Assembly (NCBI RefSeq): GCF_003991425.1
Contig: NZ_CP034346.1
Coordinates: 1,401,501-1,465,500, forward strand
From: Paenibacillus lutimineralis
Lineage (GTDB): Bacteria; Bacillota; Bacilli; Paenibacillales; Paenibacillaceae
Length of the DNA stretch: 64,000 nt
Direction of reading: 5' to 3'
Part shown: positions 17,314 through 26,208 of the stretch, in pieces
Numbering within the stretch: position 1 is the stretch's first letter
Layout: each line of letters begins with the position of its first letter
Program-made: the position numbers and the translations under genes
The notes under the pieces: model-generated
Told to the model about the DNA's origin: nothing
Database searches by the model: none
Seen by the model: only the letters and a program-made list of their open reading frames with translations

Positions 17314-18936
17314 TCATTTAATAAAATGAGATACGACGAATACGGCAGGAGAGTTCCAATAGATGGTGACCTCATTGCCGGCAAAGCTGTCCTGATGGTC
17401 GATATAACATTGCGCCGGAGCTTTACCCTGTAGATGCTCCATCATATAATCGTCATTAAGTCCATGATTCGGACCGCCAGCCACCAGGCCAGGCACGGGA
17501 TCATCAACCTGGTCTCCGACAGAAGGACGATGATGTGGATGCATGACGGGACGATCTCCATATCCGGTAACATAGCTTATATCCAGCACATTACGCCCCA
17601 GTAAATAATGCATATGCTCCAACGCACAAGCTTCGTATTCTTTTTGTCCGCTGAAATGATAGGCAAGCAATAGCAGCGTAGCCCGATTCATCAGAAGCAT
17701 ATTGCTACCCCAGATATAGTCCGTCTTCGCGAGGGAGATCAAATATCCATCCGTAGCGCTTCGTCGGACCGATTGGTCTGCTTCATTGATCAATCCGCTT
17801 AACAGTGAAGAGCGCAAATCCTGCTCAACCTCGAAGTTATCATTCAGCAGGTAAGCGATCGTTCCATACCCGCCCATATCTGCCCATCCGAGCTCATACT
17901 TGGGGAAAGCTTTTCTTGCTAGATCCAGAAAGGCGGTGTGGTAAGCGACTTCTCCAGTGGTCCGGTACAGTTCGCCTGCGGCCCAGTAGCGCTCGTCCAG
18001 ATCTAGGTCATCACCGTATTCGCCAGTGTACACATCCATAGGATTTCTGAAGCCTCGGACGTCGGGATGTTCTTCAAGCCAGGACCATGCCCGTCTTGCT
18101 GCCTGGAGGCAATGATGTGCAAACTCAGGATCAAAGGACTTATAAATCCGGCATGCCATAGCCATGACTCCGGCGAAGCATCCGGTGGCAGTGGCTGAGA
18201 CAGCAAGGAAGTACAGATCATCACGGTCCTTTTCAGGAATAATGGTAAGCGCAGGAAAATACTTGGTCGTTAGCTTATGAAACACGCCACCGCTCTGCTT
18301 ATCCTGCATTTTGAACAGCCATTCCAGCTCATAACGGCATTCATGCAGAATATCGGGGATCTTCCCGTCCGTCTCCGGAATAGGTGTAGCTTGGTAAAAA
18401 GCTTGTGGGTGGAGTTCATAGGCCAGAAGCAGATCAGCGACGGCCTTGGCTCCGGGGCCGGAGTATTTACCATAATCTCCGGCATCATGCCAGCCTCCGC
18501 TGCTGTCCAGCCTGCGAGAAGGATCATCGTATACGATCCCTTCCTGGGTATGACAGGCTTGATGCGTCCACTTCCCGGCATATTCCTCCTCCAGTTCCAT
18601 ACCGCAGCGGAACAGATAGAACGCTCGTAATAGCCCGCGGTGAACCTGTTCGTAGGGTTGCTCTGAAATGGTAAAAGAAGCTGACTTGCGACCATTCAGC
18701 TCAATATGATATATCCCGGGTGTAGTCCAACTGGAGAAGTCGGCATGAGAGATGGATACTCCAGCCATATGATCCTCGACGGGATTAGTGGTATTCCCTT
18801 CATGTACAATCTCTCCGAGCCGGTCGTCAACTAGATGGAAAATGCCGCTATCGTTAGCGATAACGGCGATCTTGCCAAAATTCTTAGGATAGCCGATTTG
18901 ATTCACGGCAATATTGCGTTGCTCCTGTCCGTTCAT
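17314..18936 (-). CDS. GH9-family endoglucanase-like glycoside hydrolase, cytoplasmic
   Basis: 540 residues. An N-terminal Ig-like CelD_N domain (about 5-95, beginning IAVNQIGYPKNFGKIAVI) is followed by an (alpha/alpha)6 GH9 catalytic domain. The Asp pair motif GGWHDAGDYGKY (about 145-156) carries the base candidates. The conserved YVTGYGDRPVMHPHHRPS and the late NHGLNDDYMME segment provide the His/Arg substrate contacts and a candidate acid. There is no signal peptide, unlike secreted cellulases, so it probably trims imported beta-gluco-oligosaccharides. A cre-like sequence lies 20 nt before the start, pointing to catabolite repression by CcpA. GGAGTG precedes the ATG. Confidence 0.85.
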   Translation of the reverse strand: MNGQEQRNIAVNQIGYPKNFGKIAVIANDSGIFHLVDDRLGEIVHEGNTTNPVEDHMAGVSISHADFSSWTTPGIYHIELNGRKSASFTISEQPYEQVHRGLLRAFYLFRCGMELEEEYAGKWTHQACHTQEGIVYDDPSRRLDSSGGWHDAGDYGKYSGPGAKAVADLLLAYELHPQAFYQATPIPETDGKIPDILHECRYELEWLFKMQDKQSGGVFHKLTTKYFPALTIIPEKDRDDLYFLAVSATATGCFAGVMAMACRIYKSFDPEFAHHCLQAARRAWSWLEEHPDVRGFRNPMDVYTGEYGDDLDLDERYWAAGELYRTTGEVAYHTAFLDLARKAFPKYELGWADMGGYGTIAYLLNDNFEVEQDLRSSLLSGLINEADQSVRRSATDGYLISLAKTDYIWGSNMLLMNRATLLLLAYHFSGQKEYEACALEHMHYLLGRNVLDISYVTGYGDRPVMHPHHRPSVGDQVDDPVPGLVAGGPNHGLNDDYMMEHLQGKAPAQCYIDHQDSFAGNEVTIYWNSPAVFVVSHFIK

Positions 18937-18956
18937 CGTTTCTCACACTCCAATTA

Positions 18957-18970
18957 TGTAATCGTTTTCA
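18957..18970. promoter_or_regulatory. CcpA cre-like site upstream of the GH9 gene
   Basis: TGTAATCGTTTTCA (minus strand TGAAAACGATTACA) fits the cre consensus TGWAANCGNTNWCA at every position. It lies 20-34 nt upstream of the GH9 start codon, where a bound CcpA would block transcription. Confidence 0.6.
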
Positions 18971-19207
18971 AATAACAATCCAATTTCTGTTAGTATCATT
19001 CTTATCCTTACATGTTCCGGGCGGCTTGACAAGACTCCTTATTAAATCACTTACCTTCATTATTATGAATCACGCTCTGCCAAGAGTGCTGTTCATCCTC
19101 AGTCAGCTCATGGTACTATTGCATATAATTAGGGGAAGCTTTACTAGAAACCGTACCTTATGAACACATATAACAGGAACTATTTTTATTGAAGGAGTGA
19201 AGGATTC

Positions 19208-19966
19208 ATGGATGCTTTCTTTTCCTCCGGGGCGATGTCCGGCTTTGTCCTTCTATCTCTCCCTCACCTGCTGGCGCTTGCCGTCGTGCTGCTTCTGATT
19301 CTAGGCTTATATTATACGAGAATTACGATACGCAATCGCCCGTGGTTAAGGAGGGCCGTCCGCTACGGCTTGGCCTTGTTATTGCTTCTGTCTGAAGTCA
19401 GCCTAAATATCTGGTATTTGGAGCAGAACGTCTGGGATGCTCGTTACACGCTGCCGCTTGAGCTATGCAGCCTTACGCTTCTGTTATCCATCATTATGCT
19501 GCTGACGGGCAGCCGCTGGCTTTATCCCTTTCTGTTCTTCGCCGGGATTGGGGGTGCTCTCCAAGCACTGGTTACGCCTAATTTGCTGTATGAATTTCCG
19601 CATTTCCGCTATTTTCAATTTTTTATCTCTCATGCGGCGATTATATTAGCTTCGTTATACATGACCTGGATCGAAAGTTACAGACCTGGCTGGAAGTCCA
19701 TTGCTTGGGCGATGCTCTTGCTGAATATTTCAGCAGCTGCAGTATGGGGAGTAGACTATGCCATCGGGGCGAACTACATGTTCCTGGCTCATAAACCGGA
19801 TACGGCGTCTCTGCTCGATCTATTAGGTCCGTATCCATATTATTTGCTTGTGGAGGAAGGAATCGCCCTGATGATGTTTATAATATTGTATGTCATCTTC
19901 TTCTTACTTCCCGATAAAATAACGCAGTATAATCGCAGCAGGAAAGGAGCTCGATCATCATCATGA
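19208..19966 (+). CDS. TIGR02206/YwaF-family integral membrane protein
   Basis: A 252-residue protein with about seven transmembrane helices. The family pattern is recognisable in LPHLLALAVVLLLILGLYY, LPLELCSLTLLLSIIMLLTG and the central FAGIGGALQALVTPNL...FPHFRYFQFFISHAAIILASLYM, with conserved His residues in the membrane. The final Lys/Arg-rich tail overlaps the following DNA glycosylase start by 4 nt, so they are translationally coupled. Function is unknown in the family. The start follows GAAGGAGTGAAGG. Upstream 18937-19207 holds the divergent control region. Confidence 0.8.
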   Translation: MDAFFSSGAMSGFVLLSLPHLLALAVVLLLILGLYYTRITIRNRPWLRRAVRYGLALLLLLSEVSLNIWYLEQNVWDARYTLPLELCSLTLLLSIIMLLTGSRWLYPFLFFAGIGGALQALVTPNLLYEFPHFRYFQFFISHAAIILASLYMTWIESYRPGWKSIAWAMLLLNISAAAVWGVDYAIGANYMFLAHKPDTASLLDLLGPYPYYLLVEEGIALMMFIILYVIFFLLPDKITQYNRSRKGARSSS

Positions 19967-20460
19967 AGGAGATACCCGATCATTTGCGAACCGGACTATC
20001 GGTCGTGTTCATAGGATTCAATCCCAGCCCGAAATCGGGGGAGGTGGGTCATCATTATGCCAACCCGCGTAATAACTTCTGGCGTATTCTGTATCGCTCG
20101 GGACTGACACCTCGCTTGTATACGGCTGCAGAGGATCATGAACTGTTGGAGCTGGGATACGGCTTCACCAATATTGTATCTAGGCCGACGCGCACGGCGG
20201 AGGAGATCACCCGGGAGGAATATGCGCAAGGCAGGCAAATTCTACGCGATAAGCTTGAGCTTTACCGTCCGGAAGTGGCTTGCTTTGTCGGAAAAGGGGT
20301 ATATACGGAATTTAGCCGCCGTTCTCATGCGGAATGGGGGTTCCAAGAGGAGCCGATCATCGAGGATGTTCGGGAATTTGTAGCTCCTTCCTCCAGTGGG
20401 TTAGTGCGGATGCCAATGGAGGAGATCATTTCTATTTATAAGGGGTTGTTCCAAGGATGA
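19963..20460 (+). CDS. mug: Mug-type G/U(T) mismatch-specific DNA glycosylase
   Basis: A 165-residue single-domain enzyme of the uracil-DNA glycosylase superfamily that removes uracil or damaged pyrimidines opposite G. Motif 1 GFNPSPKSGEVGHHYANPRNNFW (about 18-40) matches the Mug GINPG-like active-site loop with its key Asn, and the C-terminal PSSSGLVR (about 140-147) corresponds to the DNA-intercalating NPSGL loop. Length is normal for Mug (about 168 aa). ATG overlaps the upstream stop (ATGA), so expression is coupled to the YwaF-like gene. The role in base excision repair follows from the family. Confidence 0.88.
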   Translation: MKEIPDHLRTGLSVVFIGFNPSPKSGEVGHHYANPRNNFWRILYRSGLTPRLYTAAEDHELLELGYGFTNIVSRPTRTAEEITREEYAQGRQILRDKLELYRPEVACFVGKGVYTEFSRRSHAEWGFQEEPIIEDVREFVAPSSSGLVRMPMEEIISIYKGLFQG

Positions 20461-20474
20461 ACAGCAGGGGCCAG

Positions 20475-20655
20475 GTGACTTCTGCGGTAGCTGCGGCGGC
20501 ATTCACAGACAAGTAGCTCCTGGGCCCAGGAGGCTGTAGCAGAAGTGCATGCGCTCGGCTTCATTAAGGGGTGGGCCAACGGCTAATTTGCACCACAGAG
20601 CCAGACTACTCGGGCTGAGGCTGCCCAGATAGTTGCTAGATTGATTAACGGATAA
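20475..20655 (+). pseudogene. Decayed SLH (S-layer homology) domain fragment
   Basis: After VTSAVAAAAFTDK, the frame shifts by one base, then SWAQEAVAEVHALGFIKGWANG, an in-frame TAA, and FAPQSQTTRAEAAQIVARLING-stop follow. This is the typical SLH pattern WA..AV......ALG.IKG...G.F.P....TRAEAA.I..RL. A frameshift, an internal stop and the missing rest of any gene show that it is dead. It is a relic of a surface-anchored protein gene lost from this spot. Confidence 0.75.
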
Positions 20656-20880
20656 TTGGGGTCAGGATATTGCAGTGGGGCTGCTTCATGGTCGATTTAT
20701 GGCCAAGGGCAGTCCTTGTTCTATGTAGCCGTAGTCACCGCGTCGCGCACATTGTGCCAAGTTGGGACGAGTCACGTAACCGCTTCACTCAAAGTTACCT
20801 TTATTTCCATGACCGCCACCATGCGACGCCATAACGGGCGCTGGGAGCTGCGCTAGGGGCAAAATGGCCAGCAGCAGCGA

Positions 20881-21075
20881 GAAAAGATGCAAAAGTGCAT
20901 CTTTTCATCAGAGACACGCAGGGGAAATTGTAAATTGATGCAAAAGTGCAGGATTTCCAAAGGATTTGGTTGATTTTATGAGAAATAGGCTTAAAAAGAG
21001 GTAAAACTGCAGTTTTTTTCTAAAAATAGGCGAATTAATCGCTAAAAACCTGCATTATTGCATCTTTTTCATTTC
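20881..21075. repeat. Array of TGCA-type short palindromes (array 1)
   Basis: Four units spaced roughly 35-65 nt: 20881-20906 (11-bp perfect arms GAAAAGATGCA around AAAG), about 20936-20953, 21004-21017 (AAAACTGCAGTTTT) and 21049-21070. Units share TGCA-N(0-5)-TGCA and are often followed by T-runs. The same element recurs at 61051-61232. It lies in the 800-nt gap between mug and the ABC transporter, which otherwise holds the SLH relic and the transporter leader. Confidence 0.7.
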
Positions 21076-21296
21076 ATAGATTAGGTCAGCTGGAAATGAC
21101 TTCTTTCTATCGACTATTTTACAGTAGTGTGCTATTATAGAGTCCTGATAACGTGGTAACGAACTAAAGCGTTTGGGCTGAATCTTGAAACTGGAGTAAT
21201 CATACGAGAGCAGGCGCAAGCGAACTAAAGAGCAAAATTATTTTAATATAATTACCATGATTGTTCGGATTATTGAGTATTACGGGGGAGAGAGAA

Positions 21297-22076
21297 ATGA
21301 TGAAGAAGACGGGATTAATTAGCCTAATCGTAGTGGCCATGTTTGTGGCCTTGGCCGGATGCGGCGCATCGGGATCAAGTAAGAATGAGAACAAGCTGGT
21401 GATCGGGATCGATGATCAATTTGCACCGCTTGGATTCCGGGACAAAGATAATAATATCGTAGGCTTCGATATTGACTATGCTAGAGCTGCCGCGGAGAAG
21501 ATGGGTAAGGAAGCGGTATTCCAGCCAATCGATTGGAAGGCGAAGGAATCCGAGCTGAAGAGCGGCCGGATCGACTTGATCTGGAACGGATATACGATTA
21601 CAGATGAACGCAAAGAGATGGTGCTGTTTACGAAGCCTTATCTGGAGAATAGCCAGGTTATCGTGACGCTGGTGGACTCGGAGATTGCTGGAGTGAATGA
21701 TCTGGCAGGCAAGGTTGTCGGACTGCAGGCTCAGTCGTCGGCTGCCGATGCGCTGGATGCCAATCCGATCAAAGACAAGATCAAGACCGTATCTGAATTT
21801 TCCGATAACGTGCTTGCATTAAGCGACCTCAAGACGAAGCGTCTTGATGCGGTTATTATCGATGAAGTAGTAGCTCGCTACTATCTATCTCAAGAGGAAG
21901 GGACCTTTAAGATTCTGGATGAGTCGTTAGCTCCTGAACTCTATGGTATCGGCGTGAAGCAAGGCAATGAAGAGCTGCTGAACAAGCTGCAGCAGGCACT
22001 CGATGAACTGAACAGCGATGGGACTGCAGCGGAGATTTCTAAGAAATGGTTCGGCGAGGATAAAGTGCTGAAATAG
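21297..22076 (+). CDS. Polar amino acid ABC transporter, substrate-binding lipoprotein
   Basis: 259 residues starting at ATG 21297 after GGGGGAG (21284-21290). The lipoprotein signal ends FVALAGC (Cys22). The mature part is a family-3 solute-binding protein: LVIGIDDQFAPLGFRDKDNNIVGFDIDYARAAAEKMG, then DLIWNGYTITDERKE, and a C-terminal half ending EISKKWFGED. These match the amino acid (Gln/His/cystine-type) class, but ligand specificity cannot be read from sequence. It is the first gene of a three-gene operon with permease and ATPase. Its 5' region contains no riboswitch that I recognise. Confidence 0.9.
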   Translation: MMKKTGLISLIVVAMFVALAGCGASGSSKNENKLVIGIDDQFAPLGFRDKDNNIVGFDIDYARAAAEKMGKEAVFQPIDWKAKESELKSGRIDLIWNGYTITDERKEMVLFTKPYLENSQVIVTLVDSEIAGVNDLAGKVVGLQAQSSAADALDANPIKDKIKTVSEFSDNVLALSDLKTKRLDAVIIDEVVARYYLSQEEGTFKILDESLAPELYGIGVKQGNEELLNKLQQALDELNSDGTAAEISKKWFGEDKVLK

Positions 22077-22096
22077 ATCGTGAGGAGACGTTGGGT

Positions 22097-22756
22097 ATGA
22101 GCTTGGACTACATCTTAGAGATCATTGGACCTATGCTGGAAGGCGTAAAAATGACGGTGTTGCTGTTCTTTCTGGCCATCATTACGTCCGTTCCGCTCGG
22201 ATTCCTCGTCACCTTAATGGTGAAGAGCCGAATTAAGCCGCTGGCAGGGCTGGCGCATATATATATTTACGTCATGCGGGGAACGCCTCTATTGCTGCAA
22301 ATGCTCGTCATTTGCTTCGGATTGCCTGTCATTCCGGGGATTGGACAGTATTTGGTCATGGATCGCTTCGTCGCTGCTTGCCTAGCCTTCACCTTGAACT
22401 ATGGCGCTTATTTTGCTGAGATCTTCCGCGGCGGGTTGCTGGCGATCGATCGGGGACAGTATGAGGCGGCTCAAGTATTAGGCTTGAGCAAATGGCATAC
22501 GACGACGCGAGTCGTGCTGCCGCAGATGTTCCGAATCGCGCTTCCGGCGGTAGCCAATGAATCGATTACCCTTGTGAAGGATACTGCTCTGCTCTATGCC
22601 GTTGCGGTGCCGGAGCTGCTGCATTTTGCCCAGACAGCGGTGAACCGCGACTTTACGATCGTGCCTTTCTTTGTAGCGGGGGTTATATATCTATTGATGA
22701 CGCTAGTGTTGACCTTGCTGTTCAAAGCACTTGAGCGGAAGCTCAAATTCGAATAA
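22097..22756 (+). CDS. Polar amino acid ABC transporter permease
   Basis: A 219-residue HisM/GlnP-type permease with about five membrane helices. It contains the EAA-type coupling motif [21 protein letters not shown] (about 133-153) that contacts the ATPase, and the usual [10 protein letters not shown]. It starts at ATG 22097 with GAGGAG 9 nt upstream; the TTG at 22091 is less likely. It sits 20 nt downstream of the binding-protein gene and 17 nt before the ATPase gene. Confidence 0.9.
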   Translation: MSLDYILEIIGPMLEGVKMTVLLFFLAIITSVPLGFLVTLMVKSRIKPLAGLAHIYIYVMRGTPLLLQMLVICFGLPVIPGIGQYLVMDRFVAACLAFTLNYGAYFAEIFRGGLLAIDRGQYEAAQVLGLSKWHTTTRVVLPQMFRIALPAVANESITLVKDTALLYAVAVPELLHFAQTAVNRDFTIVPFFVAGVIYLLMTLVLTLLFKALERKLKFE

Positions 22757-22773
22757 AAGGACGTAGAATCGTT

Positions 22774-23517
22774 ATGGCAATCATAGAGGTTATGAATCTT
22801 AGAAAATCGTTCGGTACCGTGGATGTGCTGAAGAATGTATCCTTATCGGTCAATGCGCAGGAAGTGGTCGCCGTCATTGGTCCGTCTGGTTCTGGGAAGA
22901 GCACGATGCTGCGCAGCCTGGCGTATCTGGAGAAGATCGATGGCGGCAGCATTCAAATTGGCGGAGGATTTCTGGCCAAGGATGGGAATTACTCTGCTGC
23001 TCCTAAGGTGAAGGAGATTACATCACGAATGGGAATGGTGTTCCAGCATTTCAATCTGTTCCCTCACTTGACGGTTCGCGACAATCTGGAGCTTGCGCCC
23101 CGGTTAGTGAAGAAGCTTCCCGCTGTAGAACTGCGTAATAGAGCTTCAGAGTTGTTGGAGAAGGTCGGCCTGCTTGATAAGGCTGATGTCTATCCGGCCA
23201 ATCTATCCGGCGGGCAGAAGCAGAGGGTAGCGATTGCAAGAGCACTAATGATGAGCCCGGAGATTCTGCTCTTTGACGAGCCGACATCGGCGCTTGATCC
23301 AGAGTTAACGGGCGAGGTGTTGGAAGTCATGAAGCAGCTTGCTGAGGAGCATATGACGATGATCGTTGTTACTCATGAGATGGGCTTTGCGCGTGAAGTC
23401 GCCGATCGGGTCATGTTCATGGCCGACGGTGAGTTTATTGAAGCAGGAACACCGGAGCAACTATTTGATCATCCACAGCATGAGCGGACAAAAGCTTTTT
23501 TAACTAGAGTGTTATAG
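22774..23517 (+). CDS. Polar amino acid ABC transporter ATP-binding protein
   Basis: A 247-residue GlnQ/HisP-type ATPase. Walker [10 protein letters not shown] (about 33-41), Q-loop [10 protein letters not shown], signature [15 protein letters not shown] and Walker [13 protein letters not shown] with the His switch [16 protein letters not shown] are all complete. The length is standard. It powers the transporter formed with the two preceding genes. AAAGGA lies about 11 nt before the ATG. It is the last gene of the operon. Confidence 0.93.
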   Translation: MAIIEVMNLRKSFGTVDVLKNVSLSVNAQEVVAVIGPSGSGKSTMLRSLAYLEKIDGGSIQIGGGFLAKDGNYSAAPKVKEITSRMGMVFQHFNLFPHLTVRDNLELAPRLVKKLPAVELRNRASELLEKVGLLDKADVYPANLSGGQKQRVAIARALMMSPEILLFDEPTSALDPELTGEVLEVMKQLAEEHMTMIVVTHEMGFAREVADRVMFMADGEFIEAGTPEQLFDHPQHERTKAFLTRVL

Positions 23518-23684
23518 GAATGAGAAGTGTAAATCGGCTGTTTGAGCAAAATCATACAACGGGGCGCCATAGGGTGCTTCGTTTTTTGCTCTGGGAAGAA
23601 TCTGAATCGGCATTTCTTATATCGTGGGATGGCCGTGTCGGTTATAATGATTGAACAATTAACACCCCTAGTAAGGAGAATAAT

Positions 23685-25760
23685 ATGGCACAATCCAGAA
23701 CAAAACGGCTAAACGTCGGTATATTTGCGCATGTGGATGCGGGAAAGACGACGACGACAGAGCATATTCTATTTGAGAGCGGCCGAACTCGGGAATTGGG
23801 AAGCGTGGACGAGGGGACTGCTTTGACTGATTCTATGGACGTAGAGCGGCAGCGTGGCATCTCCGTGCGATCAGCGCTTACTGCATTCCATTGGAACGGG
23901 GCTCAGATTAATTTGGTAGATACACCGGGGCATGTCGACTTTCTGTCTGAGGTGGAGCGCTCTTTGCGCGTGATGGACTGTGCTGTCCTCATCGTGTCGG
24001 CTGTAGAAGGAGTACAGGCACAGACGGAGATGATCTGGAACGGATTGCGTAGATTGGGTATCCCGACCTTGTTATTTGTGAATAAGATGGACCGGGTCGG
24101 GGCTGATTCGGAAGCGGTATTGGAGCAAATTCGCAAGCATCTCTCGCCTGATGCCATACCGCTGCAAATCCCACTGGGAAGGGAACAGGAATTCCGTGGT
24201 ACGATACATCTGTTAGACGAATACTGGGAAAACGGTGAGGAATCGCCCGCAAATAATCGACCTGAACATGGGGGCAACGGAGTAAATCGAACGATTGAAA
24301 ATAGAAATGACGAGGAAGAGCGGAATCTTGAAGAAGCGCGTAATCGACTCTATGATTTTCTCGCGGAACGGGATGATGCCTTATTTGAGGCCTACTTGGA
24401 AAATAATACAGTTCCAGAAGAACGATGGATGAGCACGATGAGTGAAATGATCAGGAAGGCGCTTATTTTTCCGGTCATGTATGGAGCGGCTTCGCGGGGA
24501 ATAGGCATCCCTGCTCTGCTTGATGCTATCGTACAATATTTGCCTGATGCGGGTGGCAATCCGCAAGGTGCTCTATCTGGCATCGTCTTCAAGATAGAAC
24601 GGGACAAGATGATGGGGCGGATGGCTTATGTTCGTGTATATGAAGGGAGTATGCGCAACCGGGATATCGTATACAACCATACACAGGGCATTCAGGAGAA
24701 AGTGACGCAAATCCGCAAGGTCGAAGGAGGACGTACCGAAGATCTTGGGCTGCTGGAAGCGGGGGATATTGCTGCCGTCTGTGGTCTGACACAGGTCAGA
24801 ATCGGGGATGTGCTGGGGGGACCTGAGGCGATTCCGCCGGAGGCCCATCTCGCAGTACCATTGCTGACGGTCCGCGTTCATTGGGCGAATGAGGAACAAT
24901 ATCCGCAGGTCGTTCAGGCACTACAGGAGCTGTCCGATGAGGACCCACTGCTCGATGTGCAGTGGCTGCAGGATGAGCGTGAGCTGCATGCCAAGGTGAT
25001 GGGACCGATTCAGCTCGAAATACTTAGTAGTATTCTAGAGACGCGATATGGATTATCCGTAACCTTCGGGCAGCCTTCGGTCATCTACAAGGAGACGCCG
25101 CTGCAGAGCGGTGAGGGCTTCATCGCATATACAATGCCTAAGCCGTGCTGGGCGATACTGCGCTTCAAGATTGAGCCGGGGCCTCGGGGCAGCGGACTGG
25201 TCTATGAATCACAGGTCAAAAGCGAGGATTTGCTGGCACAGTACCAGAACGAAGTACAGCGACGAGTACCGGAGGCACTTATGCAGGGACTTCATGGCTG
25301 GGAAGTAACCGATCTGAAGGTCACCTTGATATATGGTCAACATCATGTATGGCATACACATCCGCTTGATTTCGCTGTGGCGACGCCAATGGGGATGATG
25401 GATGGCTTAGCGAATACAGGAACAGCATTGCTGGAGCCGATGCTACGTGTGCGGATCATCGTCCCTGAAGAGAATGGGGGCCGGGTCATGAACGATCTGG
25501 TGCAGATGCGTGGTACCTACGATCCGCCTGTGCTTCAAGGAGAGCGGATGTTGATTGAAGGTAGGGTTCCGCTTGCGACATCGATGAATTACCCGGTAGA
25601 GCTCAGTTCCTATACGAAGGGACGCAGTACATTCGCTTCCTTCTTCGACGGCTATGAGCCCTGTCCGCCAGAAGTGAAGGCGGTAAGACAGCGCCGAGGT
25701 GTTAGTCCTCTGGACCAGGCAAAATATATACTTAGCGTAAGAAAAGCGCTGCAAGGATGA
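23685..25760 (+). CDS. TetM/TetO-related translation GTPase (EF-G-like)
   Basis: A 691-residue ribosomal-protection-type GTPase. The G domain has G1 AHVDAGKTTTTE (about 15-26), G2 RGIS, G3 DTPGHVDF and G4 NKMD. Domains II-V follow, and the C-terminus ends SVRKALQG. In domain IV, the loop that in TetM/TetO reads YSPVSTPADF is HHVWHTHPLDF (553-563), so the SPVST residues that contact the tetracycline site are absent. A Glu/Asn-rich insertion (about 186-226) lies in the G-domain region. It may be a housekeeping or stress translation factor, or it may protect against another ribosome-targeting drug. AAGGAGAATAATATG sets the start. Confidence 0.85.
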   Translation: MAQSRTKRLNVGIFAHVDAGKTTTTEHILFESGRTRELGSVDEGTALTDSMDVERQRGISVRSALTAFHWNGAQINLVDTPGHVDFLSEVERSLRVMDCAVLIVSAVEGVQAQTEMIWNGLRRLGIPTLLFVNKMDRVGADSEAVLEQIRKHLSPDAIPLQIPLGREQEFRGTIHLLDEYWENGEESPANNRPEHGGNGVNRTIENRNDEEERNLEEARNRLYDFLAERDDALFEAYLENNTVPEERWMSTMSEMIRKALIFPVMYGAASRGIGIPALLDAIVQYLPDAGGNPQGALSGIVFKIERDKMMGRMAYVRVYEGSMRNRDIVYNHTQGIQEKVTQIRKVEGGRTEDLGLLEAGDIAAVCGLTQVRIGDVLGGPEAIPPEAHLAVPLLTVRVHWANEEQYPQVVQALQELSDEDPLLDVQWLQDERELHAKVMGPIQLEILSSILETRYGLSVTFGQPSVIYKETPLQSGEGFIAYTMPKPCWAILRFKIEPGPRGSGLVYESQVKSEDLLAQYQNEVQRRVPEALMQGLHGWEVTDLKVTLIYGQHHVWHTHPLDFAVATPMGMMDGLANTGTALLEPMLRVRIIVPEENGGRVMNDLVQMRGTYDPPVLQGERMLIEGRVPLATSMNYPVELSSYTKGRSTFASFFDGYEPCPPEVKAVRQRRGVSPLDQAKYILSVRKALQG

Positions 25761-25785
25761 TCATCCATCCTGCAGCGCTTTTTTG
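25744..25785 (+). terminator. Terminator of the TetM-related gene
   Basis: AAGCGCTGCAAGGATG pairs with CATCCTGCAGCGCTT, with one bulge, followed by T6. The 5' arm lies inside the last codons of the gene. Confidence 0.85.
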
Positions 25786-25873
25786 GTTGATGGGACAAAC
25801 CCCATTCTACATATAAGCCTTCCTAATAATATATGTTCAAAAGTATTTTGTAAGTAAATTTTATCTTGTTAAC

Positions 25874-25902
25874 TTGACTGCAGCCAGTGCGTGTAGTAAA
25901 CT
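25874..25902 (+). promoter_or_regulatory. Promoter of the attenuator-like leader
   Basis: TTGACT (25874-25879), 17-nt spacer, TAAACT (25897-25902). It is followed by a leader with a short reading frame, an inverted repeat and two terminators before the MutS2-like gene. Confidence 0.65.
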
Positions 25903-25931
25903 GAATGCAATTTTACTAAGGGGAGATTTTG

Positions 25932-25955
25932 ATGTCCAAGGTCGTTCTTAACTAA
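25932..25955 (+). CDS. Possible leader peptide MSKVVLN
   Basis: ATG 25932 with AAGGGGAG 6 nt upstream encodes seven residues (MSKVVLN) and stops at 25955. The 3' half of this frame forms the left arm of a long inverted repeat, the layout of a ribosome-stalling leader peptide. It is too short to judge by sequence alone; support comes from the promoter, the ribosome binding site and the downstream hairpins. Confidence 0.4.
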   Translation: MSKVVLN

Positions 25956-26134
25956 TAAATTCCATACTTGAAGTTTTCAACAGTCACAAGGGCCATTTGC
26001 TGAAATAGAGTGGTCGGTTTTGTTGCGGGCATATGAAGACTTCGGAATTAGTTAAGAACAACGGATATATCTAAGCCTTAGGGCCAACTAGTATTATTCA
26101 CCCATCCGTACTGAGTTCAGTTCGGATTTTTTTG
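25941..26134 (+). promoter_or_regulatory. Attenuator-like leader: long inverted repeat plus terminator 1
   Basis: GTTCTTAACTAAT (from 25944, inside the leader frame) pairs with ATTAGTTAAGAAC (26047-26059), extended by TTCC/GGAA across a three-A bulge, with about 80 nt between the arms. Terminator 1 follows: ATCCGTACTGA (26104-26114) with TCAGTTCGGAT (26117-26127) and an eight-T run. Translation of the leader frame would melt the left arm, so the folding of this RNA should depend on ribosome position. The arrangement resembles antibiotic-responsive attenuators of ABC-F and Erm genes, but no known family is recognised. Confidence 0.5.
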
Positions 26135-26167
26135 TTTTTTTGGCGTGATAATCTAGATGGTTTCTAT

Positions 26168-26208
26168 AAAGGGAAGGGATGACGTATGTTCATCCCTTCC
26201 CTTTTTTT
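26168..26208 (+). terminator. Strong terminator 2 before the MutS2-like gene
   Basis: A perfect 14-bp stem (AAAGGGAAGGGATG with CATCCCTTCCCTTT), 9-nt loop and T-run. It would stop transcription coming from the leader promoter. The remaining 165 nt to the gene include GGAGG sequences but no convincing promoter. Confidence 0.85.

Noticed and set aside
16226..17317. Longer 363-aa form of the lipoprotein
   Set aside because: The first 31 codons overlap the end of the GH9 gene and lie before the AAGGAGGA site; the TTG at 17224 gives a proper lipoprotein signal.
21075..21296. T-box or other riboswitch in the amino acid transporter leader
   Set aside because: The conserved T-box AGGGTGG-like sequence is missing and no known riboswitch core was found; no clear terminator is present.
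23685..25760. Certain tetracycline resistance gene
   Set aside because: The SPVST loop needed in TetM/TetO is replaced, so resistance cannot be claimed.
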